64,000 nt of DNA from JBAYIE01 sp965279165 (GTDB taxonomy: Bacteria; Bacteroidota; Bacteroidia; UKL13-3): positions 3,162,001 to 3,226,000 of the forward strand of contig OZ257140.1 in assembly GCA_965279165.1 (NCBI GenBank). Direction: 5' to 3'. A program made the translations under genes and the position numbers. Positions 43,549-53,029 of the stretch are shown piece by piece (the stretch's first letter is position 1; each line of letters starts with the position of its first letter). The notes under the pieces were generated by a model that worked only from the letters and a program-made list of their open reading frames with translations, searched no databases and was not told the DNA's origin.

Positions 43549-45336
43549 TTGAAAGAACTAAGGCATTTAAATAAGTATTTTATCAAATATAAATACCGTT
43601 TTCTTCTTGGGGTGATTTTTGTCATTGCGTCAAATTTGTTTTCGGTATTTCCTGCCAAGTCGGTTCAACGTGCAATCGATGAACTTTATACCGCGCTAGA
43701 ACAAAACGGCAACATGCTTGATAATCCTGATTTAGCAGCCACAATCAGCAAAATAGTACTTTACTGCACCTTTCTGGTATTGTTATTTGCTGCCATTAGA
43801 GGCATCTTCATGTTTTTTATGCGCCAAAGTTTAATCGTGATGTCACGAAAGATTGAATACGACTTAAAAAACGAAATTTTTAACCATTACCAGCAATTAG
43901 ATCAGGCTTTTTACCGTAAAAACAATACAGGCGATTTAATGGCACGAATCACCGAAGATGTAAGCAGGGTAAGGATGTATATTGGTCCTGCCATCATGTA
44001 TTTTACCAACCTATCGGCAACATTTTTAGTTGTTCTTCCTGCTATGTTTGCCGTACATCCGCGATTGGCCATATATGTATTATTGCCTTTGCCGGTACTT
44101 TCATTTTGTGTTTTTTATGTAAATAATATTATCAACCGACGAAGTGATTTAATTCAACAACAATTATCGGTTTTAACATCGTTTACCCAGGAAGCATATA
44201 ATGGAATTAGGGTAATAAAAGCTTTTGGAGTGGAAACGTATTCACAAAGTGCATTAACAAACCATGTAAACCAATTTAGAAAATATTCGATGTCGCTGGC
44301 CAAAGTAGACGCCACTTTCTTTCCGTTGATGATTTTTTTAACCGGTTTAAGCACCGTTATTACCATTTTTGCAGGCGGAATGATGGTGATAAACCACGAA
44401 ATTACCATTGGAAATATTGCGGAATATATATTCTATGTAAATTTATTGGTATGGCCGGTTGCCTCTTTGGGCTACACCAGTTCGTTGATTCAACGTGCAG
44501 CTGCTTCGCAAAAACGTATCAATGAATTTTTACAAACCAAGCCCGAAATTACTTCTGATAACAAGGATTTGGTATTATTTGACCGGGAATTGGCTTTTAA
44601 GGATGTAACTTTTACTTATCCGGGTAAAACCATTCCGGCCTTAGCCGACATTACTTTTACCCTTAAAAAGGGCAAAACAATTGGTATTCTTGGAACTACC
44701 GGTTCAGGGAAGAGCACCATTGCGCAAATGTTGCTTCGGATGATGGATACCCAACTTGGACAAATAAGTTTAGATGATACACCAATCAAAGATTTGGATA
44801 TTACAGCCTATCGCGATAAGATCGGATATGTTCCACAGGATTTATTTCTTTTTTCGGATACCATTTATAACAATATTACGTTTGGGCTTAAGGAAGTGAA
44901 TAGTAAAACACCTGAATTGGTAAGAGAGGTATTGGAAGAGGCAGCTTTGGGTTCCACCATTCGTGATTTTCCAAATGGATTACAAACCTTAATTGGTGAA
45001 AGGGGCATTATGTTGTCGGGTGGACAAAAACAAAGGGTTTCGATTGCCAGGGCATTAATCAAAAAACCCGAAATACTCATATTGGATGATTGTTTATCGG
45101 CGGTAGATACCAATACAGAAGCGCAAATATTGCAAAGTCTCGAAAAATACAAGGGTAAAACCACCCTATTGATAATTAGCCACAGGGTATCGGCCGTGAA
45201 AGATGCGGATTTGATTTTGATATTGGATAATGGTAAATTAGTGGAGCAAGGAACCCACCAAACACTAATGAATCTTAAATCGAGATACCATACGATGTAT
45301 GAAAAGCAAAGGGCAGAAGAAAAATTAACAATTTGA
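43549..45336 (+). CDS. ABC exporter, fused permease-ATPase (MsbA type)
   Basis: 595 residues. Six transmembrane helices in about residues 15-300, then the nucleotide-binding domain: Walker A GTTGSGKSTIAQ, Q-loop GYVPQDLFLFSDT, signature LSGGQKQRVSIARAL, Walker B ILILDDCLSAVD, and H-loop ISHRV. Lipid or drug export by homology. The start is TTG at 43549; an in-frame TAA lies shortly upstream and no ATG is present. Confidence 0.92.
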   Translation: MKELRHLNKYFIKYKYRFLLGVIFVIASNLFSVFPAKSVQRAIDELYTALEQNGNMLDNPDLAATISKIVLYCTFLVLLFAAIRGIFMFFMRQSLIVMSRKIEYDLKNEIFNHYQQLDQAFYRKNNTGDLMARITEDVSRVRMYIGPAIMYFTNLSATFLVVLPAMFAVHPRLAIYVLLPLPVLSFCVFYVNNIINRRSDLIQQQLSVLTSFTQEAYNGIRVIKAFGVETYSQSALTNHVNQFRKYSMSLAKVDATFFPLMIFLTGLSTVITIFAGGMMVINHEITIGNIAEYIFYVNLLVWPVASLGYTSSLIQRAAASQKRINEFLQTKPEITSDNKDLVLFDRELAFKDVTFTYPGKTIPALADITFTLKKGKTIGILGTTGSGKSTIAQMLLRMMDTQLGQISLDDTPIKDLDITAYRDKIGYVPQDLFLFSDTIYNNITFGLKEVNSKTPELVREVLEEAALGSTIRDFPNGLQTLIGERGIMLSGGQKQRVSIARALIKKPEILILDDCLSAVDTNTEAQILQSLEKYKGKTTLLIISHRVSAVKDADLILILDNGKLVEQGTHQTLMNLKSRYHTMYEKQRAEEKLTI

Positions 45337-45425
45337 TGATGCCGCTGGTAAAATAATTTGAAATATAATGCCCAAAATATTTATTTTGCCACGCTTTAAA
45401 AACCAAGCAAGAAATTAAACAAACA

Positions 45426-45752
45426 ATGGAGGATTACAACAAAGGCGAAAGGCAGGAAATCTTTTCTAAAAAGATTAGAGCCGGGAAGAGAACGTATTTT
45501 TTTGATGTGAAGACAACGAAAGGCAATGATTATTTTATTACCATTACTGAAAGCAAGAAAAAATTTGAAGACGGTAGTTTTGTAAAACATAAGATATTCC
45601 TTTACAAAGAAGATTTTAACAAGTTTATGGAAGCCCTAAACGAAACCATTAACCATGTGAAAATTGAGTTGATGCCGGAATATAATTTTGATGAGTTTAC
45701 ACGCTCCGAAGAGGATTATCAAAACAGTTCAGCCGATTCAGAAAACAATTAA
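45426..45752 (+). CDS. DUF3276 / PUR-alpha-like nucleic-acid-binding protein
   Basis: 108 residues. A single PUR repeat: EIFSKKIRAGKRTYFFDVK, DYFITITESKKKF, HKIFLYKEDFNKFMEALNE. Bacteroidetes and Borrelia PUR proteins dimerise to bind single-stranded nucleic acid. The C-terminal tail is acidic. Isolated gene. Confidence 0.9.
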   Translation: MEDYNKGERQEIFSKKIRAGKRTYFFDVKTTKGNDYFITITESKKKFEDGSFVKHKIFLYKEDFNKFMEALNETINHVKIELMPEYNFDEFTRSEEDYQNSSADSENN

Positions 45753-45784
45753 AACTATTAACAACCAATAACAACCAATAACAA

Positions 45785-46762
45785 ATGAAAAAGACACAAA
45801 AATTATTTCTTTACATGGGACTAGCTTCCATGATGGCTTTTGCTTCGTGTGCAAAAGAAGAAGACGACAAAACAGATGATCCTACTGCAACAGTAGAAAA
45901 CGTAAAATTAACAGTTACTACCAATCCGGAAGGAATCGTTTCTTATCCAACAGGCGATGCGGTAATATTTAATTATGTTGCTACAGGAAATGCAGATAAC
46001 AACCTTACCGCTTTTGCAGGTGTTATGAAAATGACTGTAAATGGGGTAACCACAACAGAAAACATGAGTGTTGCATTAACAGGTACTTCATATACTTCAG
46101 CTGATACCTTAGAGTTTGACACGTACGATGCTACTTATGAGATTACTTTTACCCTAACAGGCGCAAAAGGAACTCCGGCAACTGCTGGTCCTTTTACTTA
46201 TAAAACAAATGGTATCAAAAAATCAACTCCTCAATTAGGTAACCAGGCACATGCCTTGGCTAAATTCTGGTCAGGTAAATTGGATAATACCTTTTTCCTA
46301 GCTGATGTTAAAGGTGATGCTGCCAAACAAGCAGACATGGATTTTGCATATTGCACCAGAACAAGTGGTAACAAGTTAATTTCTCCATCTTCAGATGACG
46401 CTACAGCTATTTATGCAGACCAATGGGCGGCAGCTGACGAGAAAATTACCACATGGACAGTACGTAACACCACAGGTTTTATTAAGGTAAATAGCAAAAT
46501 CAACTCATCCACTTTCTTAAATGATGCATTGGATACGGATTCTTTGATTGATATTGCTAAAACTGTTGGAGAACCTAGTAATCCTACGGTTGATGTAATG
46601 GATGGAGATATTTATTTATACAGAACTGTTCGCGGAACTGCAGCCCATAATGTGTATTTCCATGGTTTGGTTTATGTTAGTACACCAACAGGAAGCGTTG
46701 TTGGTGGCGTTGCTCAAGCAGGAAACGTTCAGTTAATTGTTCGTTACCAAAAAGAAAACTAA
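45785..46762 (+). CDS. Hypothetical lipoprotein
   Basis: 325 residues. Lipoprotein signal with lipobox FASC (Cys22), then an acidic spacer (AKEEDDKTDDP) and a beta-rich body with threonine-rich strands. No family recognised. It ends with a standard terminator. Surface or periplasmic; its role is not evident. Confidence 0.7.
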   Translation: MKKTQKLFLYMGLASMMAFASCAKEEDDKTDDPTATVENVKLTVTTNPEGIVSYPTGDAVIFNYVATGNADNNLTAFAGVMKMTVNGVTTTENMSVALTGTSYTSADTLEFDTYDATYEITFTLTGAKGTPATAGPFTYKTNGIKKSTPQLGNQAHALAKFWSGKLDNTFFLADVKGDAAKQADMDFAYCTRTSGNKLISPSSDDATAIYADQWAAADEKITTWTVRNTTGFIKVNSKINSSTFLNDALDTDSLIDIAKTVGEPSNPTVDVMDGDIYLYRTVRGTAAHNVYFHGLVYVSTPTGSVVGGVAQAGNVQLIVRYQKEN

Positions 46763-46781
46763 TTTTAAATAAGTTTTAAAG

Positions 46782-46816
46782 AAAGCCCCGGTTATCATTA
46801 ATCGGGGCTTTTTATT
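46782..46816 (+). terminator. Rho-independent terminator
   Basis: Stem AAAGCCCCG / CGGGGCTTT with a 12-nt loop, then TTATTTTTA. Closes the lipoprotein gene; pfkA starts 28 bp later. Confidence 0.85.
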
Positions 46817-46843
46817 TTTATATTTACAAGGTAATTATTGATT

Positions 46844-47806
46844 ATGAAAAAAATTGCTGTGTTTACTTCAGGAGGAGATTCGCCGGGAATGAATGCTTGT
46901 ATACGTGCGGTAGTTCGTACTGCCACCTACAATAAAGTTGAAGTGGTTGGAATTATGCGTGGGTATCAAGGAATGATTGACAAGGAAATGATAGCATTGA
47001 ATTCCCGTTCTGTTTCCAATATCATTCAAAGAGGTGGGACTATTTTGCGCACAGCCAGAAGCAAAGAATTTATGACTCCGAAAGGTCGTGAAAAAGCATT
47101 CAACAATTTGAAGTCGGCAGGTGTTGAAGGAATAGTTTGTATTGGTGGAAACGGTACTTTTACCGGTGCCGAAATATTTCATCAGGAATTTGGAATGCCC
47201 AGCATTGGCGCTCCCGGCACCATCGACAACGATTTGTATGGTACCGATTTTTCGATTGGTTTTGATACCGCAGTGAATACTGCTTTGGAAGCAATCGATA
47301 AGATTCGTGATACTGCCGAGTCGCATGGAAGGGTATTTTTTGTAGAAGTAATGGGAAGGCATTCAGGATATATTGCTTTGGCAGTTGGTATGGCCGGAGG
47401 AGCCGAGGAAGTATTGATACCGGAGACGAAATACAATTGGCCTGCAATCATTGATATGTTTAAGAAAAGTAAAAAAGCCTTCTCCATTATTGTTGTTGCC
47501 GAAGGTGAAGAGGATGGAGGTGCTTATAAAACCGTTGAAAGGATTAAATTAGAGATACCTGATTTTGATCCTAGGGTAACTATTCTTGGGCATATTCAAC
47601 GAGGTGGCTCACCAACAGCCTACGATAGGGTTTTGGGTTCGCGATTGGGGAATGCAGCCGTTGAAGCATTGTTGAATGGAGAAACCAATAAAATGGCCGG
47701 TATGATAAACAATAAAACGGTTTTAACCAGTTACCATGATGCCATTCACAAAACCAAGGTATTAAATCCCGAACTCATTCGTTTAATTGAAGTGTTTAAT
47801 ACCTAA
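46844..47806 (+). CDS. pfkA: ATP-dependent 6-phosphofructokinase
   Basis: Glycolytic phosphorylation of fructose 6-phosphate. About 320 residues. GGDSPGMNACIRAVVR (ATP loop), GGNGTFTGA, the catalytic PGTIDNDLYGTD, and VEVMGRHSGYIAL. The usual ATP-type glycine is present in GGNGT. The ATG at 46844 is preferred to a TTG two codons upstream. Confidence 0.95.
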   Translation: MKKIAVFTSGGDSPGMNACIRAVVRTATYNKVEVVGIMRGYQGMIDKEMIALNSRSVSNIIQRGGTILRTARSKEFMTPKGREKAFNNLKSAGVEGIVCIGGNGTFTGAEIFHQEFGMPSIGAPGTIDNDLYGTDFSIGFDTAVNTALEAIDKIRDTAESHGRVFFVEVMGRHSGYIALAVGMAGGAEEVLIPETKYNWPAIIDMFKKSKKAFSIIVVAEGEEDGGAYKTVERIKLEIPDFDPRVTILGHIQRGGSPTAYDRVLGSRLGNAAVEALLNGETNKMAGMINNKTVLTSYHDAIHKTKVLNPELIRLIEVFNT

Positions 47807-47856
47807 TTTTCCTTGTAATCGCTTGTATTTAATACCTACTTCAGGTTAATATCTTA

Positions 47857-48081
47857 AACCCAGATAATGCAGTAGAAATTCTATTACGACACAAAATACC
47901 TTCAAAACCTGAGACTTTGTAACTTTTGCTCCCCGCATGTAAAAACTACGTCGTGCCTCCTTGTTTTTATCGGACGGGATTTAAAACATTCACCATAATG
48001 GTTACTATGTCTCAATCGCAAAAGTTCAGGTTTTATTGGCCTTTTGCGTCTCATAACGAATCCTTCTGCATTATCTAGGTT
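47857..48081. repeat. 225-bp palindromic element with a conserved apical hairpin
   Basis: Ends are 16-bp inverted repeats with one mismatch (AACCCAGATAATGCAG at 47857-47872; inverse at 48066-48081). Inner inverted segments AAAACCTGA / ACTTTTGC and GCAAAAGTTCAGGTTTT pair as well, and the centre holds the 43-bp hairpin (47930-47972) seen also at 40298. The whole element can fold into one long hairpin. It occupies the pfkA-guaA gap; no gene inside. Confidence 0.75.
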
Positions 48082-48129
48082 AAAATTTTATTCTTTAACG
48101 CTCCAATATTTTATCTTCGCGAACCCATT

Positions 48130-49656
48130 ATGGAAGAAAAAGTTATCATAATCGATTTTGGATCCCAGTATACCCAATTGATTGCACGCCGTTTACGCGA
48201 ATTGAATGTTTATTCCGAAATCCATCCCTGCACCCATTTACCTGAATTTAATGAGGAAGTAAAAGCCGTAATTTTATCCGGAAGTCCGTATTCGGTTAAT
48301 GATGGTTTGTTGCCTGCTATTGATTTAAGCGGTATACGTGGAAAATATCCCTTATTGGGTGTTTGTTACGGAGCACAATACTTGGCTCAAAGTAACGGTG
48401 GGAGTGTAACTCCATCTAAAATCAGAGAGTACGGAAGAGCAAATCTAACTTCGGTTTCAGACAATAAATTATTTGATGGCATCGCAATCGGTTCCCAAGT
48501 ATGGATGAGCCATGGCGATACCATTACGAGTATTCCGGATACATTTAAAGTGATTGCCAGCACAAGCGATGTGAAGGTAGCTGCATTTAAAATTGAAGGA
48601 GAACCAACTTATGCCATCCAATTTCACCCGGAAGTAACTCATAGTACCGATGGCAAAACCTTGCTGCATAATTTTATTGTTCATGTTGCCGGGTTAAACC
48701 AAAGTTGGACACCCACGCATTTTATCGAGCAAACTACCCAGGAATTAAAAACCAAATTGAAGAATGATAAAGTAATCATCGGCTTGTCGGGTGGAGTGGA
48801 TTCTTCTGTTGCAGCGGTTTTATTAAAACATGCCATTGGCGAAAACCTGTTTGGGATTTTTATCGACAATGGATTGTTGCGAAAAAATGAATACGAGCAA
48901 GTGCTTTACGCGTACAAAAACATGGGTTTAAATGTGGTAGGAGTGGATGCAAAGGATCGGTTTATCAGCGAATTGAATGGAATTAGTGACCCGGAGCAAA
49001 AACGAAAAACCATTGGAAGGGTTTTTATAGAGGTTTTTGAGGATGAAGCAAAAAAACTTACCGGAATAGATTGGCTTGCACAAGGAACTATATATCCGGA
49101 TGTTATCGAAAGTGTAAGTGTAAAAGGTCCTTCTGCCACCATCAAATCACACCATAATGTGGGTGGACTGCCCGAGAAAATGCACCTTAAAATTGTAGAA
49201 CCATTGCGTATGTTGTTTAAAGATGAAGTAAGAGCAGTTGGTACCGCACTTGGAATAGATCCTTTAATCCTCAAACGTCATCCTTTTCCCGGTCCGGGAT
49301 TGTCTATCCGAATTTTAGGAGATATAACCCAAGAAAAAATTGATATTCTTCAGGAAGCAGATAGTATATTTATTGAATCGCTTCGCGAAAAAGGATTATA
49401 CGACAGCGTTTGGCAAGCAGGTGCAATTTTTCTGCCGGTTCAATCCGTTGGTGTAATGGGCGACGAACGAACTTACCAGCATGTAATATGTTTAAGAGCG
49501 GTTACCTCTGTAGATGGAATGACGGCAGATTGGAGCCATCTTCCCCATGATTTCTTAGCTGAAGTTTCCAACAAAATAATAAATCGGGTTAAAGGAATAA
49601 ATAGAGTGGTGTATGATATATCCTCTAAACCTCCTGCAACAATAGAGTGGGAGTAG
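48130..49656 (+). CDS. guaA: GMP synthase (glutamine-hydrolysing)
   Basis: Makes GMP from XMP. 508 residues. Class I amidotransferase domain first (active cysteine in GVCYGAQYLAQ; HPEVTH later), then the PP-loop ATP pyrophosphatase SGGVDSSVAAVL, and the C-terminal dimerisation domain with KRHPFPGPGLSIRILG. Complete. Confidence 0.97.
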   Translation: MEEKVIIIDFGSQYTQLIARRLRELNVYSEIHPCTHLPEFNEEVKAVILSGSPYSVNDGLLPAIDLSGIRGKYPLLGVCYGAQYLAQSNGGSVTPSKIREYGRANLTSVSDNKLFDGIAIGSQVWMSHGDTITSIPDTFKVIASTSDVKVAAFKIEGEPTYAIQFHPEVTHSTDGKTLLHNFIVHVAGLNQSWTPTHFIEQTTQELKTKLKNDKVIIGLSGGVDSSVAAVLLKHAIGENLFGIFIDNGLLRKNEYEQVLYAYKNMGLNVVGVDAKDRFISELNGISDPEQKRKTIGRVFIEVFEDEAKKLTGIDWLAQGTIYPDVIESVSVKGPSATIKSHHNVGGLPEKMHLKIVEPLRMLFKDEVRAVGTALGIDPLILKRHPFPGPGLSIRILGDITQEKIDILQEADSIFIESLREKGLYDSVWQAGAIFLPVQSVGVMGDERTYQHVICLRAVTSVDGMTADWSHLPHDFLAEVSNKIINRVKGINRVVYDISSKPPATIEWE

Positions 49657-49722
49657 TTTTGGTCATTGGTCCATTGGACAGTTGTCATTAGTCATTAGTC
49701 AGTAGTCCCTGATCCCTAACTC
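49657..49722 (+). repeat. TTGGTCATTGGTCC / TAGTCATTAGTC array
   Basis: Follows the guaA stop immediately and fills the gap to the convergent prenyltransferase gene. Same family as at 4176 and 40763. Confidence 0.65.
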
Positions 49723-50607
49723 CTATCTAACAAACACCATACTCAATATGCCACTAAGCATGATGAATTTGCAGAGCAAACTCAATTGTTTGTAATGGAT
49801 GATGCGATCGGCTTTGTAAATTAATATTCCTAAAACAAATACCGGAACCAGTAACAGTATTGTCATATACAAATAGAACAAGATGGATAGAAATCCTGTA
49901 TCATTTAATTTTGCCATGTGAATCACCTCCATAAATCCAATCATTTCGAATAAGATAATTCCGGTTAGGATGTATAAGATACGTTTGGTTTTATTGGTAC
50001 CCAATACAATCGGTAAAGTTTTGCAACCCAGTTCTAAATCCCCTTTTTCATCTTCCATATCTTTGATAATTTCACGAATTAAATGGATGGTAAATGCAAA
50101 AATGGCATATACCCAGAGATACAAGCTAACCTCCATGTTCTTACCCAATCCAACAATAATCATTACCATAGCTGCCAATGCAGCTACCAATAAATTACCC
50201 GTAAGAAATTTTCGTTTTAAAGAAGTTGAGTAAAGCCAAAGTGCCGCAATACAAAGTAAAACTACTAATGCGACAAGTTGATTAACCTGTAAACTGCACC
50301 AAATTGCTACAAGGTTAAAGGCAAAATAATAAACCATTGCCTGCCGTCTAGAGATAGAATAGCCAATAATTACTTTGCCCGGTTTGTTTAAAACATCTGC
50401 CTTTACGTCATGGTAATCATTGATGATATAACCTGCTGCGGTAACCAATAGGGTAGAAAGAAACAGGAATAAACTTTTTGATTGTAGAAGTAATGTGGCT
50501 TGAAACGCATCGGAAAGAAAATAAAAAGTAAACAGTTGCGTTAACAAAACCATCCCAAGGTTTCCTACACGTACCAACTGCAAAAAGGACTTCACGTATG
50601 CAAGCAT
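49723..50607 (-). CDS. UbiA-family prenyltransferase
   Basis: Integral-membrane prenyl transfer enzyme; this subgroup is often annotated as geranylgeranylglycerol-phosphate geranylgeranyltransferase. 294 residues, about eight helices. First Asp motif NDYHDVKADVLNKP and second Asp motif IKDMEDEKGDLELGCKT. It overlaps DUF502 by one base. The acceptor cannot be decided here. Confidence 0.87.
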   Translation of the reverse strand: MLAYVKSFLQLVRVGNLGMVLLTQLFTFYFLSDAFQATLLLQSKSLFLFLSTLLVTAAGYIINDYHDVKADVLNKPGKVIIGYSISRRQAMVYYFAFNLVAIWCSLQVNQLVALVVLLCIAALWLYSTSLKRKFLTGNLLVAALAAMVMIIVGLGKNMEVSLYLWVYAIFAFTIHLIREIIKDMEDEKGDLELGCKTLPIVLGTNKTKRILYILTGIILFEMIGFMEVIHMAKLNDTGFLSILFYLYMTILLLVPVFVLGILIYKADRIIHYKQLSLLCKFIMLSGILSMVFVR

Positions 50608-51185
50608 CAGTCGATTTTAGTTACACCACCGGAAACAATAAATTTCATTAATTCGGAAGGGTCACCTTCGTATTTTTTGATTTTGTCGGGAGAAACAATA
50701 AACAAATTTCCGGAGAAGGCATATGAGTGCGGGAAGTATACTGCCACATAATTTTCGAGGTGTAACTTACTCAAATCATTTTGTGTGATAAATCCCGGTT
50801 TATAAACGCCGGGAGCAAGTTCTACTATTACCGGTTGGTTAAACTTTCTTTTATCTCCTACAAAAGCCTCCATAAATTCCCTTACCGAAGTGTAAATAAT
50901 TTTCACAAAAGGTATTCTGGATAAGAAATCATCCAACAACGAGAAAAGCGGTTTGGTTAATATACTTGAGCCAATAATTCCTAAAAGGGTTATCGAAGCA
51001 ATAACGATTAGAAAACCAACTGCAGGTATACCAACATCAACATAGGTATCAAGGGTAAATACGATGGATTTAATTACACTAAAGGTGATGGCAAAGGGAA
51101 GCACAATGAGTAAACCACGTAAAAAGTAATTAACAAATCTGGCCAGGTTATGGCGAAGTCCGGCTTTGATATTTTCTTTTTTCAT
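50607..51185 (-). CDS. DUF502 membrane protein
   Basis: 192 residues, two N-terminal transmembrane helices (about 16-45 and 55-80) then the conserved soluble part: RIPFVKIIYTSVREFMEAF, PVIVELAPGVYKPGFITQN, and YAFSGNLFIVSPDKIKKYEG. Family of unknown function. It lies 4 bp after dnaX. Confidence 0.9.
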   Translation of the reverse strand: MKKENIKAGLRHNLARFVNYFLRGLLIVLPFAITFSVIKSIVFTLDTYVDVGIPAVGFLIVIASITLLGIIGSSILTKPLFSLLDDFLSRIPFVKIIYTSVREFMEAFVGDKRKFNQPVIVELAPGVYKPGFITQNDLSKLHLENYVAVYFPHSYAFSGNLFIVSPDKIKKYEGDPSELMKFIVSGGVTKID

Positions 51186-51189
51186 GGTA

Positions 51190-52944
51190 TTAATATTCTA
51201 ATTCTAATCCAAGAGCATTACGCAAATCGGTAAGTACCGGATTTTGTTCCGCCATTGCTTTAAATTTATCTTCGGCGGTAAAGGCTTGCTTAGAGGCGGG
51301 TTGTGCCACCACCTTAATTACAAATTCGAATTCCGGAATTTTTAATAGCCCTCGCAAAAAAGGCATAGAAAAGATACGGTCTTCTTCAAATACTTCTTTT
51401 TCATGTGTGCTGGTGAGTATCAGCTCAACCGTGTTTTCAGCGGTTATCTTCCAAGGTGCCGATTTTAATATGGTACTTAAACTCATCTTTCCTTGTGATT
51501 GCAATTCTGCCTGGTATTTTTTCCAAACTTCTTCAAACCCTGTATCTACCAATACCTTCTTTTCATTCGAATCAGGTAAACTATCCTTGTTTTCCTGTAC
51601 GATAATGGTTGGGGTAACTTCGTTGTTTACCTGACGAAGCTTCTCTAATTTAGAGGCCATACTGCCATTTCCGGCAGGTTTAAAAACCGGTGTCGGTATT
51701 GGTTGAGCAGGCTTATTTATTATTGGTTCCGAAATTGGATTGTTTGATTTTTCGGGTACCTGCGTAATTAATTTCGCAACCGGTTCAGCAACGACACTTA
51801 ACTCAGGTGTTTTTTTTTTATCGGCAGATGATTCTGCCCTCAAATCGATTACCGATTGGATATGACAAAGTTTTAATAAGGTAAGCTCAACATGCAAACG
51901 CTGGTTTTTACTGCTTTTGTATTCGAGCTCACATTTATTTATCAGATTCATGGCATTCATCAGCATGCTATTGCCGGTTGTGGCGGATTGTTCCATAAAA
52001 CGACTTGCAATGCTGGGTGCTACTTCGAGTAACTTAACGGTATTGGGAAATTTACAAACGAGTAAATTACGCATATGGTCATTTAATCCGGTTAAGAAAT
52101 GAAGGGCATCAAATCCATTCCGTAATACCTCATCAAACAATAAAAAGAATCCGGGAATGTTTTTGGTATTCATATGCTCAACGGCTCTGAAATAATATTC
52201 ATAATCCAATATATTCAGGTTGAGAATTACTTCCTTGTAGGTGATGTTTTTGCCGGAAAAACTAACCATTCTATCAAAGATGGAAAGGGCATCGCGCATG
52301 GCACCATCTGCCTTCTGAGCAATGATATGCAATGCTTCTTCTTCAGCCGAAATACCTTCGCTTTCTGTAATTTTCTTTAATTGAGAAACTGCATGTTCAA
52401 TGGTTATCCGGTGAAAATCGAATACCTGGCAACGGGATAAAATGGTAGGTAATATTTTGTGTTTTTCAGTGGTAGCAAGGATAAACTTGGCATAAGGTGG
52501 TGGTTCTTCCAGGGTTTTTAAAAAAGCATTAAACGCCTGTGAACTTAACATATGCACCTCATCAATAATATAGATTTTATACTTTGCACCTTGAGGCGGA
52601 TAGCGAACCTGATCCACTAATCCTCGTATATCTTCAACTGAGTTGTTGGAGGCTGCATCCAATTCATAAATATTGAATGAGGCATTTGCATTGAATGCTT
52701 TACACGAATCACATTCGTTGCATGCTTCGGTGTCAGCTCCAATATGTTCGCAATTGATGGTTTTTGCAAGGATACGGGCACAGGTAGTTTTTCCAACGCC
52801 ACGTGGACCGCAGAACAAAAAGGCATGTGCTATTTGTTGGTTTTTAATTGCATTTTTTAGCGTTTTGGTAATATGCTCTTGTCCAATAACACTATCAAAT
52901 GTTGCCGGTCTGTATTTTCTCGCCGATACCACAAAATTTTCCAT
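51190..52944 (-). CDS. dnaX: DNA polymerase III subunit gamma/tau
   Basis: Clamp-loader ATPase. 584 residues. Domain I with Walker A GPRGVGKTTCARIL, zinc module CNECDSC, DEVHML, and the sensor region; domain III ends near ELTLLKLCHIQ (about residue 361). A run of ten A on the coding strand (51810-51819) encodes K376-K378. Slippage by one base in either direction gives a stop within a few codons, making a gamma-like protein of about 380 residues. The C-terminal tau part has LEKLRQVNNEV and a poorly conserved tail. Confidence 0.95.
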   Translation of the reverse strand: MENFVVSARKYRPATFDSVIGQEHITKTLKNAIKNQQIAHAFLFCGPRGVGKTTCARILAKTINCEHIGADTEACNECDSCKAFNANASFNIYELDAASNNSVEDIRGLVDQVRYPPQGAKYKIYIIDEVHMLSSQAFNAFLKTLEEPPPYAKFILATTEKHKILPTILSRCQVFDFHRITIEHAVSQLKKITESEGISAEEEALHIIAQKADGAMRDALSIFDRMVSFSGKNITYKEVILNLNILDYEYYFRAVEHMNTKNIPGFFLLFDEVLRNGFDALHFLTGLNDHMRNLLVCKFPNTVKLLEVAPSIASRFMEQSATTGNSMLMNAMNLINKCELEYKSSKNQRLHVELTLLKLCHIQSVIDLRAESSADKKKTPELSVVAEPVAKLITQVPEKSNNPISEPIINKPAQPIPTPVFKPAGNGSMASKLEKLRQVNNEVTPTIIVQENKDSLPDSNEKKVLVDTGFEEVWKKYQAELQSQGKMSLSTILKSAPWKITAENTVELILTSTHEKEVFEEDRIFSMPFLRGLLKIPEFEFVIKVVAQPASKQAFTAEDKFKAMAEQNPVLTDLRNALGLELEY

Positions 52945-53029
52945 GCAGCTAATGTATTAAAAAGGGGATAACCATTCGTGCTAATTTTGGATATTTTTTG
53001 CACGCATGTGTTTGAAAATGGTGCATAAA

